A DNA stretch of 64,000 nt from Thermohalobaculum sp038534135 (lineage in GTDB: Bacteria > Pseudomonadota > Alphaproteobacteria > Rhodobacterales > Rhodobacteraceae): the NCBI GenBank assembly GCA_038534135.1, contig JBCAXJ010000009.1, positions 41,307 to 105,306 of the forward strand, read 5' to 3'. A program made the translations under genes and the position numbers. How positions within the stretch are numbered: position 1 is the stretch's first letter; each line of letters starts with the position of its first letter. Shown here in pieces: positions 25,560 through 33,105 of the stretch. A model generated the notes under the pieces. The model saw only the letters and a list, made by a program, of their open reading frames with translations. It made no database searches and was not told where the DNA came from.

Positions 25560-26357
25560 ATGACAACCAAGCTTGCATCCGTTGCGCTTTGCGCGGCGAC
25601 TCTCATTGCGTCTCCGGCCCATGCTCAGATCTTCGAGGTGATCCACCCGGATGTCGAGGAAGGCGGGATCGAGTTCGAGATCCTGAACACGATCATCGCT
25701 GACAGCATCGATGCCGGAGAAGAACGCAGCGTGCACGAGTTCGCGATCGGCTACGCGCCGTTTTCGTTCTGGAAGACGACGGTCGCCTTCGAGGCGGCAA
25801 CCATCAAGGAAGAAGGCGCCGAACTGGAAGCCTTCGAATGGGAGAACGTCTTCCTCGCGCCGATCGGCAGCCATGGGGATGGCCATGACCACGATCACGA
25901 CCATGGCGGGTCGTTCTTTGAGCTCGGTGCGCTTGGGCTCTACTTCGCGATGGAGGTCCCGCGCGATGGCGGGATCTCGAACGGCGGGATGGAGATCGGT
26001 CCGATCGCCGAGTTTGACCTTGGCCCGGTCGAGACGATCACCAACCTGTTCGTCGAGGTGCCGTTTGTCGATGATGAGGACCCGGGCCTGGCTTATGCGA
26101 TCAGCGCCGCCGTTCCTGTCTATGAGAGCGGCGGGATGGAAGTGGCCGCCGGGTTCGAATCCTTCGGCGGGGTTGAAGGCCTGTTCGGAGACACCACTCC
26201 GCTGGGCGACAACTCGTTCGTGCTCGGGCCATCGGTGTATTTCGGCTTCGATGCCGGTGAGGGCCGGGAGATCGAGCCACGCCTGGCCGTTCTGTTCGGA
26301 ATGACCGACGGTGCGCCAGACACCGCCATCTCGCTGAACTTCGAGTTCAAGTACTGA
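25560..26357 (+). CDS. Exported protein with His/Asp-rich segment
   Basis: A 265-residue protein with a signal peptide ending SPAHAQ (about residue 22). The mature protein is acidic and rich in alternating beta-type segments (FEFKY at the C-terminus, aromatic last residue), consistent with an outer-membrane beta-barrel. Around residues 101-115 it has GDGHDHDHDHGGSF, a likely divalent-metal-binding loop. ATG 25560 follows AAAGGGA. No family is recognised with certainty. It stands alone between the tRNA and a convergent ASCH gene. Confidence 0.7.
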   Translation: MTTKLASVALCAATLIASPAHAQIFEVIHPDVEEGGIEFEILNTIIADSIDAGEERSVHEFAIGYAPFSFWKTTVAFEAATIKEEGAELEAFEWENVFLAPIGSHGDGHDHDHDHGGSFFELGALGLYFAMEVPRDGGISNGGMEIGPIAEFDLGPVETITNLFVEVPFVDDEDPGLAYAISAAVPVYESGGMEVAAGFESFGGVEGLFGDTTPLGDNSFVLGPSVYFGFDAGEGREIEPRLAVLFGMTDGAPDTAISLNFEFKY

Positions 26358-26436
26358 GGTTTTTCAGCACACGTGGCTTGGGTGGGCTCTCCGGCGCCCG
26401 CCCGAAAGCGTCGACGGTGGCGGTTTGAAGGCCGCT

Positions 26437-26826
26437 CTACGCTTGCGTAGCTGTTGGTCTGAGGACTTCGACTAAGCGGAAATTTTCGCAGACCAGAAGC
26501 ATGTCCTCGGACCAGCCACCATTGCGCTCGTAGTACATGCGATGATCGCGCGCCCAGCCGTCGCGGGTCTCGTTCTCGCCTTCGGACAGCGCGAATTCCT
26601 CCGAGACCTCGTTGAATGGCATGAGCTCGATCTTGGTGTACTCGACCATGCAGACATCGTTGCCGTCCCAGTCGGTGTAGATCGCGCGTTCGCCGACCTC
26701 GACCATCGGTTCGCCGGTTGCCACATCCCGGTGCGGCCAGCAGGTGCCGGTCTTCTTGCCCGCGAGGACGAGGGCCGTCAGGTCGTCGCAAAGTTTACGG
26801 TTATCGCCGAATTTGAAACGGTGCAT
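26437..26826 (-). CDS. ASCH-domain protein
   Basis: A 129-residue protein with the ASCH (PUA-like) fold: FGDNRKLCDDLTALVLAGKKTGTCW, then GEPMVEVGERAIYTDWDG, and the closing FRLVEVL. ASCH proteins are thought to bind RNA or modified nucleosides; some hydrolyse N4-acetylcytidine. The ATG at 26826 is taken because GGA precedes it suitably; an ATG four codons upstream (26838) is also possible. It lies downstream of pheS and a low-GC gene on the same strand. Confidence 0.8.
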   Translation of the reverse strand: MHRFKFGDNRKLCDDLTALVLAGKKTGTCWPHRDVATGEPMVEVGERAIYTDWDGNDVCMVEYTKIELMPFNEVSEEFALSEGENETRDGWARDHRMYYERNGGWSEDMLLVCENFRLVEVLRPTATQA

Positions 26827-26897
26827 GGAAGTGTCCATTAACTGAGTTCAGCGTTCACGCGACGAACCGACGGCTAGATCATACGAGAATACGCCGA

Positions 26898-27299
26898 TCA
26901 GGCTCGCGGGAGTCGCAAGCTGAAGTTCCCGTGTTCGATCTTCTCAAGTCGTAGTTCCTCTCGGAGCTGAGCACGCATGTGAAATAGCAGCAGTTTGAGG
27001 TCCGTGGTTCTTTTCGACTCAATGTTTTGAATTGCAACCTTGGCGAGTTCGACAGCTTTGCTGTCGCCGAAAAGGAAGATCTCTGCAAATGCGGCTTCGA
27101 GAGTTTCGGTGTCAGTGTCATTGTCTGAGCGTGAAGTCTGTTTTTCAATTTTCAGGTAGGCATCGACCAGATGTGCGGTGATCTTCTCTCTACGACGTGC
27201 GATGCGATCTTGATGCAAACCAAACAAAAGACTGAGCGCTGAACCTAGGACCGCGCCTACAAGCCCTGAAAGGAGGGCCTCTACGGCAAGACTATCCAC
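26898..27299 (-). CDS. Low-GC small membrane-anchored hypothetical protein
   Basis: A 133-residue protein of unknown function. One N-terminal membrane segment (LLSGLVGAVLGSALSLLFG) is followed by a basic/charged, probably helical cytoplasmic part (RIARRREKITAHLVDAYLKIEK). The GTG start at 27299 lies inside the pheS end (8-base overlap). GC content is about 48% on hand count of four sequence lines, well below the neighbouring genes, pointing to recent acquisition. It occupies the position immediately after pheS where pheT is often found. Confidence 0.6.
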   Translation of the reverse strand: MDSLAVEALLSGLVGAVLGSALSLLFGLHQDRIARRREKITAHLVDAYLKIEKQTSRSDNDTDTETLEAAFAEIFLFGDSKAVELAKVAIQNIESKRTTDLKLLLFHMRAQLREELRLEKIEHGNFSLRLPRA

Positions 27300-28374
27300 T
27301 CAAACCCCCATGCAGAGTCGGCATGTCCAGTGCCTTGAAGCCATAGTGCCGTAGCCACCGCAAGTCGGAATCAAAGAACGCCCGCAAATCCGGAATCCCG
27401 TATTTCAGCATGGCGATGCGGTCGATGCCCATGCCGAAGGCGAAGCCCTGGTAGACCTCGGGGTCCACGCCCGCGTTGGTCAGCACCTTGGGGTGGACCA
27501 TGCCGGAGCCGAGAATCTCGAGCCAGTCGTCGCCCTCGCCCAGCTTAAGCTGGCCGCCTTCCCAGGAACAGCGAATGTCGACCTCGGCCGAGGGCTCGGT
27601 GAATGGGAAGTGCGAGGCGCGGAAGCGCAGTTCGACGCCGTCGACCTCGAAGAACGCCTTGCAGAATTCTTCCAAAGTCCATTTCAGCATGGCCATGGAG
27701 ATGTCCTTGTCGATGGCGAGGCCCTCGACCTGGTGGAACATCGGTGTGTGTGTCTGGTCGTAGTCGCTGCGATAGACCCGGCCTGGCGCGATGATGCGGC
27801 AGGGGGCGCCGTTGGCCTCCATATGCCGGATCTGAACGGGCGAGGTGTGGGTGCGCAGCACGTTGCGCGGGCGGTTATCGCCCTCGGCGCGCGCCATGTA
27901 GAACGTGTCCATTTCGGTCCGGGCCGGGTGCTCGGCCGGGATATTGAGCGCGTCGAAATTGTACCAGTCGCTGTCGATGTGCGGACCTTCGGCGACCGTG
28001 AAGCCCATATCGGCGAAGATCGCGGTCAGCTCCTCCCAAACCTGGGAGATTGGATGGATCGTGCCTTGTGCTACCGGGCGCGGGGACAGCGTGACATCCA
28101 ACCATTCGGCTCTCAGGCGTTCATCCAGTGCCGCGTCGGCCAGCGCGGCCTTGCGCGCCGAGATGGCGGAGTTGATCTCGTCCTTCAACGCGTTGAAGGC
28201 GGGGCCAGCGGTCTGGCGTTCCTCTGGCGTCATCTTGCCAAGTTCGCGCATCATCAAGGCAATCTCGCCCTTCTTGCCGAGCGCTTCGATGCGAACGCCC
28301 TCGATCGCGCCTTCGTCCGAGGCAGTGCTGATCTGGTCGAGATACTTGGCCCGGATCGGGGTCAGGTCCTGCAT
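27292..28374 (-). CDS. pheS: Phenylalanyl-tRNA synthetase alpha subunit
   Basis: A 360-residue PheS, normal length. N-terminal coiled-coil about 1-90, then the class II catalytic core: GFTVAEGPHIDSDWYNF (motif 1 region), HTSPVQIRHM, RVYRSDYDQTHTPMFHQVEGL (motif 2), and GFAFGMGIDRIAMLKYGIPD (motif 3). It charges tRNA-Phe together with PheT. pheT is not adjacent: two small genes (low-GC and ASCH) and then the tRNA follow. GAGGAGA precedes the ATG. Confidence 0.97.
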   Translation of the reverse strand: MQDLTPIRAKYLDQISTASDEGAIEGVRIEALGKKGEIALMMRELGKMTPEERQTAGPAFNALKDEINSAISARKAALADAALDERLRAEWLDVTLSPRPVAQGTIHPISQVWEELTAIFADMGFTVAEGPHIDSDWYNFDALNIPAEHPARTEMDTFYMARAEGDNRPRNVLRTHTSPVQIRHMEANGAPCRIIAPGRVYRSDYDQTHTPMFHQVEGLAIDKDISMAMLKWTLEEFCKAFFEVDGVELRFRASHFPFTEPSAEVDIRCSWEGGQLKLGEGDDWLEILGSGMVHPKVLTNAGVDPEVYQGFAFGMGIDRIAMLKYGIPDLRAFFDSDLRWLRHYGFKALDMPTLHGGLSG

Positions 28375-28442
28375 GGGTCGTCTCCTCGGCCAAGATGCTT
28401 AAGGGCTGGCGCGGCGCGGAAATATCATGGGGGCAGGTTAAT

Positions 28443-29174
28443 TCAAGGGGCGACGATGCGTGCGATTTGAGTCAGTCTTCCGGGTACCTTTACGCCCTTC
28501 GGGGCAACGGGCATGTCGGGAGCCAACCCCATGGTTCGCGCAAGTACCAATGCGCTGAGCCATGCCCCGGTCAGACTGGCATGGTATCCGTCCTGACGGT
28601 GGAGCGGCAATCCAGTTCCGAGGATCCAGGCATGTCCGACAGGTGCAACGCGTGTCGCGGCCCGCTCGCTCATTGATTGGCACCGTGAGGAGATGGTGTA
28701 ATGTTGCTCCACGAGTGTATTCATCGCCGCAGATGTCTTTGGCATTCCAGGTGTCTGGTAGAGCTTGTGCCCGTCTTCTCGTGGCCATGTCGCGAACAAG
28801 ACTTTCTTGATAGTCACGTACTTGCAGAAGCTCATCAATGCTCGCGCTGAACGCCCCGCATGTCCGAAATCCAGTGCAACCGTTGAATAGTCCTGAAGGA
28901 CGATGGCATCAGGATCGTACTTGTGAAGAATCGCTTTGGGTGATTTCTCCTCAAAATGATCAGCAAGATGTACCCCGCCTTTGGCGATCATATCAATATC
29001 GATGCTCTGACCGGTTTGATTGACGATGTTCGCAAATAGTTGAGGAATGTTGTGCTCGACTGTGAATGAGTTTCCGATGAAAAGGACGCGTAGTGGCGAA
29101 TTACTGAACGCAGGGGTTGCGAGCCCGGCGATTGCCGCGCCTGCGAACCCGCGCCGTGTGAGCCGCGGGCTCAG
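28443..29174 (-). CDS. SGNH-type hydrolase with twin-Arg-like signal; probable CTG start
   Basis: A 243-residue exported hydrolase-like protein. After LTRRGFAGAAIAGLATPAFS, a Tat-like signal, comes LFIGNSFTVEHNIPQL (block I, GNS), IVLQDYS, and DGYHASLTGAWLSALV (Asp/His block), as in SGNH hydrolases. No ATG, GTG or TTG fits the start; CTG at 29174 overlaps the pepF stop as CTGA and has GGAG eight bases upstream, so a CTG start with coupling is proposed. GC is about 46% in three lines counted, much lower than pepF. Confidence 0.6.
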   Translation of the reverse strand: MSPRLTRRGFAGAAIAGLATPAFSNSPLRVLFIGNSFTVEHNIPQLFANIVNQTGQSIDIDMIAKGGVHLADHFEEKSPKAILHKYDPDAIVLQDYSTVALDFGHAGRSARALMSFCKYVTIKKVLFATWPREDGHKLYQTPGMPKTSAAMNTLVEQHYTISSRCQSMSERAATRVAPVGHAWILGTGLPLHRQDGYHASLTGAWLSALVLARTMGLAPDMPVAPKGVKVPGRLTQIARIVAP

Positions 29175-31009
29175 CCCATCGTCTCCAGTTCGTCGATCAT
29201 CGAGGAGATGAGCGAAAGTCCCTTGTCCCAGAATGCGGGGTCGGAGGCATCCAGACCGAACGGGGCCAGAAGTTCGGTGTGGTGCAGCGTGCCGCCCGCC
29301 GCGAGCATGTCGAAGTACTTGTCCTGGAAGCCCGCGTCGCCTTGCTCGTAGACCGCATAGAGTGCGTTCACCAAGCCGTCGCCGAACGCATAGGCATAGA
29401 CGTAGAACGGCGAGTGGATGAAGTGCGGGATGTAGGCCCAGTAGGTGTTGTACTCGGGTTCGAGGTTGATCGCCGGGCCAAGGCTTTCGGTCTGCACCGC
29501 CATCCAGATCTCGCCGAGTTGGTCCGAGGTCAACTCGCCCTCGCGCCGTGCGGCGTGGACGCGGCGCTCGAACTCGTAGAACGCGATCTGGCGGACGACG
29601 GTGTTGATCATGTCCTCGACCTTGCCCGCGAGCATGGTCTTGCGGGTCTGCTGATCCGGGGCGGCGTCCAGCATCTTTCGGAAGGTCAGCATCTCGCCAA
29701 ACACCGACGCGGTCTCGGCCAAGGTCAGCGGTGTGCGGGAAAGCAGTTCGCCCTGTCCGGCGGCAAGGCGCTGGTGGACGCCGTGGCCAAGCTCGTGCGC
29801 CAAGGTCATCACATCGCGCGGTTTGCCGAGATAGTTGAGCATGACATAGGGGTGAACGTCGGTCACGGTTGGGTGCGCGAAGGCACCGGGCGCCTTGCCC
29901 GGTTTCACGGCGGCGTCGATCCAGCCGAGATCGAAGAACGGCTCGGCCAATTCCGCCATCTTTGGTGCAAAGCCGGAATATGCGTCGAGCACGATCTTGC
30001 GGGCCTCTGGCCACGTGACGGTGCGGTCATCCGAGTCCGGGAGCGGCGCGTTGCGGTCCCAGTACTCCAGCTTGTCCAGCCCCAGCCACTTGGCCTTCAT
30101 CGCGTAATAGCGGTGAGAGAGCTTGGGGTAGGCGGCCTGTACGGCCTCGCGCAGGGCGTCGACGACTTCCGGTTCAACCTGATTTGACAGGTGGCGACCG
30201 TAGTCCGGCGCGGGCATCTTGCGCCAGCGATCCTCGACTTCCTTCTCCTTGGCGAGCGTGTTGGTGATGCGCGTGAACAAGCGAATATTCTCGGCCATGC
30301 CCTTCGCGACGGCCCGTCCGCCAACCTCGCGGCGTGCCCGGTCGGTATCCGAGAGCAGGTTCAGCGTGGCTTCCAGGCCGAGCGGTTCGTCCTCGCCGTC
30401 GACGTCGAATTGCAGTCCTGCCATCGTCTCGTCGAACAGTCGGTTCCAGGCGGTCGCTCCGACCACGGACTGGTCGTGCAGGAATTTCTCCAGTTCGTCG
30501 GAAAGCTGATAGGGCTTCAGCGCGCGCAGTCGATCCAGCCAAGGTTTATAACGCGCCAGCCTGTCCGAGGCCGCAAGCAGGTCCGTCAGCCAGTCTTCCT
30601 CGACGCGGTTCAGTTCAAGCGTGAAGAACACCAGCGGTTGGGTCAGGTCTGTGACCCGTACCTGTGCGTCGCCCATGAACTTGGCGCGTTCGGGATCCTG
30701 CGTGTTCTGCTGATAGAGCAGCCCGGCATAGGACATGATGCGCCCGAGGACGCGATCGATATCCTCGTATTCCGCGATACAGGCCGCAAGCCCGTCACCG
30801 TCCAAACCCGCCAGCTTGCCTTCGTAGGTCTCGGAGAACGCCTTGCACGCAGCGGCGGTCTTCTCGAAATCCGCCTCGAGTTCCGGTGCATCCAGTCCTT
30901 TGTAGAGGTGCGTCAGATCCCACTCGGGCAGATCGCCAAGATCGACAACGGCACCCCCGTCAGCGGCCGGTAGGAAGACAGCAGGACGTGAATGCAGAAG
31001 ATCGCGCAT
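29171..31009 (-). CDS. pepF: Oligoendopeptidase F
   Basis: A 612-residue M3 metallopeptidase. The zinc site is LAHELGHGVHQ near residue 396, with the third ligand in ETASVFGEML about 27 residues later. Full length for the PepF/M3B group. It degrades oligopeptides of roughly 7-17 residues in the cytoplasm; no signal peptide. The ATG 31009 is preceded by AAAGG. The next gene overlaps its stop by four bases. Confidence 0.95.
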   Translation of the reverse strand: MRDLLHSRPAVFLPAADGGAVVDLGDLPEWDLTHLYKGLDAPELEADFEKTAAACKAFSETYEGKLAGLDGDGLAACIAEYEDIDRVLGRIMSYAGLLYQQNTQDPERAKFMGDAQVRVTDLTQPLVFFTLELNRVEEDWLTDLLAASDRLARYKPWLDRLRALKPYQLSDELEKFLHDQSVVGATAWNRLFDETMAGLQFDVDGEDEPLGLEATLNLLSDTDRARREVGGRAVAKGMAENIRLFTRITNTLAKEKEVEDRWRKMPAPDYGRHLSNQVEPEVVDALREAVQAAYPKLSHRYYAMKAKWLGLDKLEYWDRNAPLPDSDDRTVTWPEARKIVLDAYSGFAPKMAELAEPFFDLGWIDAAVKPGKAPGAFAHPTVTDVHPYVMLNYLGKPRDVMTLAHELGHGVHQRLAAGQGELLSRTPLTLAETASVFGEMLTFRKMLDAAPDQQTRKTMLAGKVEDMINTVVRQIAFYEFERRVHAARREGELTSDQLGEIWMAVQTESLGPAINLEPEYNTYWAYIPHFIHSPFYVYAYAFGDGLVNALYAVYEQGDAGFQDKYFDMLAAGGTLHHTELLAPFGLDASDPAFWDKGLSLISSMIDELETMG

Positions 31010-31139
31010 TTTGGGGGCACCTTTCGTTTGCGTCGCACCACGAATTAGGCGTTTCCGTCCCCTGCGGAAAGGTCACGCAAGGTCACAGTCTTATGCAATT
31101 ACTCGCTTGTGAGACTGATTGATCGTCCGATCGGTCGGA

Positions 31140-31457
31140 TCAGGTTCGAACACCGGGCGCCGGTTCGTCTGTTCCCTCCGGGGCCTGATACTTCGGGGCA
31201 TCCTCGCGCCGGCGCAGAATGATGTCTCCGTTCGGCAGGACCTCGGGCATATGGTAGTTGCGCGGGTCGCCGACCCCTTCGAAATCCTCGAGATACTCAA
31301 AGGTCTCGTCCAGCGAGGGTTTCAAGTCTTCCATGAACTTGCGGAAGGTCTTGTCCAATTCCTGGGGAAGTTTAAGTTCGGGGATCGATTGCGCGCCCAC
31401 AGGCGTGCAGACGGCCAGCATCGCTGCGCAAACGCATGTTCGGACCAGTTGGGACAT
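31140..31457 (-). CDS. Small secreted conserved protein
   Basis: A 105-residue protein with a signal peptide (MSQLVRTCVCAAMLAVCTPVGAQS) and a helical acidic middle (LDKTFRKFMEDLKPSLDETFEYLEDFEG). The segment YHMPEVLPNGDIILRRR is a hallmark I recall from short periplasmic proteins of roseobacters, sometimes mislabelled AAA+ ATPase; no ATPase motif is present. Function unknown. AGGA precedes the ATG at 31457. Flanked by pepF and the OmpA-like gene. Confidence 0.75.
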   Translation of the reverse strand: MSQLVRTCVCAAMLAVCTPVGAQSIPELKLPQELDKTFRKFMEDLKPSLDETFEYLEDFEGVGDPRNYHMPEVLPNGDIILRRREDAPKYQAPEGTDEPAPGVRT

Positions 31458-31531
31458 CGCGATCCTCCACTCATCTGAGGTCAACGTGAGGATGAAACCA
31501 CCACATGACAAGACCGAGGCGCTGGATCGCA

Positions 31532-31568
31532 CAAAAGAAAACCGCCCCGGCGCGAGGCACCGGAGCGG
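31532..31568 (-). terminator. Rho-independent terminator after the OmpA-like gene
   Basis: On the minus strand CCGCTCCGGTG and CGCCGGGGCGG pair around a short loop and are followed by TTTTCTTTTG. It lies 22 bases after the stop of the OmpA-like lipoprotein gene. Confidence 0.85.
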
Positions 31569-31589
31569 TCTGTTTTGTCGCAGTCGCGA

Positions 31590-32417
31590 TTACTTAGACA
31601 GCGTGATCTCGACGCGCCTGTTCAGAGCTTCGCGGACGTTGTCGCCAGTCTGACGGGCAAGCTGGTTTTCGCCGCGGCCAGCCAGTGTCATCGCGCCTGA
31701 CGGAATGCCGCGGTCGACAAGACCTTGGGCAACGCGGCGTGCACGACGTTCGGACAGACCCTGGTTGTAGCTTGCAGCGCCGACGGTATCGGCGTGGCCA
31801 ACCAGCGACAGCGCAGTTGCACCCATCGACTGAACAGCCGTCACAACTTCGTCCAGCGTCGCGCGGGCGCGATCTGTCAGGTTCGTGCGGTTGAAGCCGA
31901 AGTAGACGATGTAGTTGGCATCGACTGCCGGTCCGCACGCTGCGAGCGCTTCGTCCAACAGAGCCTTGGCATCAGCAGGCGTGATGCAGTAGGTCTCGCC
32001 GCCGCGGAGGGCTTCGAGGTACTGATCCCACATGGCCTGTGCACGGGCGCACGCTTCCGGACGCTCGGCCTTGTTGTCGTTGATGGTTGCGACGACGCCT
32101 TCATAAAGCGACGCAGCTTCACCACCGACGCCAAGCTGATCGGGAGCCCACGGCGCAGGAGCCGTACCAGCTTCTGCCTGCTTCGCTTTGGCGATGTAGG
32201 CTGTCGAGTTCCGCCAGCGAACGTCTTGGAACGCTGCACGACGACCGACTTCAGTGTATTCCTTGGCCAATGCGCCCTCGAAGCCCGGTCCCCCATGATC
32301 GGCCTTGAGATAGCGTTCGGCACCGAACGTCGCGCCAAGCGACGATCCAGGCAACTGGGTGCAGCCAGCGAGAGCAATCGCCGCCGTGCCCAGCAACAAA
32401 CGAGTTACAGTCTTCAT
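31590..32417 (-). CDS. OmpA-family lipoprotein
   Basis: A 275-residue outer-membrane-associated protein. The N-terminus MKTVTRLLLGTAAIALAGC is a lipoprotein signal with lipobox ALAGC. The OmpA C-terminal peptidoglycan-binding domain covers about 168-275: YIVYFGFNRTNLTDRARATLDEV, LVGHADTVGAASYNQGLSERRARRV, GENQLARQTGDNVREALNRRVEI. Binds peptidoglycan diaminopimelate and anchors the outer membrane. AGAGAGGG precedes the ATG; a strong terminator follows, so it is a monocistronic unit. Confidence 0.9.
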   Translation of the reverse strand: MKTVTRLLLGTAAIALAGCTQLPGSSLGATFGAERYLKADHGGPGFEGALAKEYTEVGRRAAFQDVRWRNSTAYIAKAKQAEAGTAPAPWAPDQLGVGGEAASLYEGVVATINDNKAERPEACARAQAMWDQYLEALRGGETYCITPADAKALLDEALAACGPAVDANYIVYFGFNRTNLTDRARATLDEVVTAVQSMGATALSLVGHADTVGAASYNQGLSERRARRVAQGLVDRGIPSGAMTLAGRGENQLARQTGDNVREALNRRVEITLSK

Positions 32418-33105
32418 CCCTCTCTCCGTTTTCCGGTCGGACACACGTTGATCGCGTGCCCTCGATTGCTTGTTGCCGGTATTACCCGGCACACCCTTTT
32501 TCCCTGACACGAATGGCCGTTAAGCACAATCGTTCAACCAGCGATTTCCGCCCCTGATCAGCACTTTATCGACGCAGGTGCACATAAACAACAGTCCGAT
32601 CTCTTGCTTTATGACCGATGTTACCCGGCGAACCGATCAAACTTCGCACCAAATCATACCTGATTTCGCCGCGGATTTTAAGATGGGCGGCAGGGCCGGT
32701 TGTTGATTGACGGCTCCGAAAACCCGGTGGCCATGGACCGAAACGTTAACCAATGAACATGCGAGGCAAAGGCTGGTTGCCGCCAGTATGCTCTGGGCAA
32801 AGAAGATGCTCAGCCCGTTGAAGTAAATGGCTGGGTTCGTACCAGATTGTGCCAAGTCGAGGTGTTCGCCACGGTGTTTGAGGCTTAGCCGACGGAAACG
32901 GACTATGTGTCGCGTTCGATGCCCACAGCGTCAAAACGGTACATATGCAGGCGTGGCGGGGCGAAAGGCGTCCTGCGGCAGACAAATTGCCTCCATTTCG
33001 ACCAATTTCGCTGAGAAATTCGACGTCGATGCGTCGTTCAGTGACAGAAAATCAACCTGGATGCCTTTTGATATGGTGAAACCGCCCCGGAATCGGACAG
33101 AATCG
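32418..33105. other. 688-base gap between OmpA-like gene and NtrC-type regulator
   Basis: This divergent spacer must hold the promoters of both neighbours. An open frame in phase with the regulator extends back to 32827, but it is Cys/Arg-rich and unlike any receiver N-terminus, so it is not called. A short minus-strand frame at 32637-32855 starts with TTG and is unsupported. GC is lower than in the genes. The word TTACCCGGC occurs twice (about 32483 and 32620). No RNA gene was recognised. Confidence 0.5.

Noticed and set aside
31140..31457. AAA+ ATPase annotation for the small secreted protein
   Set aside because: It has a signal peptide, is only 105 residues long and has no Walker motifs.
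32637..32855. 72-codon minus-strand frame with a hydrophobic stretch
   Set aside because: Begins with TTG, lacks a ribosome site, and the hydrophobic stretch alone does not support a gene.
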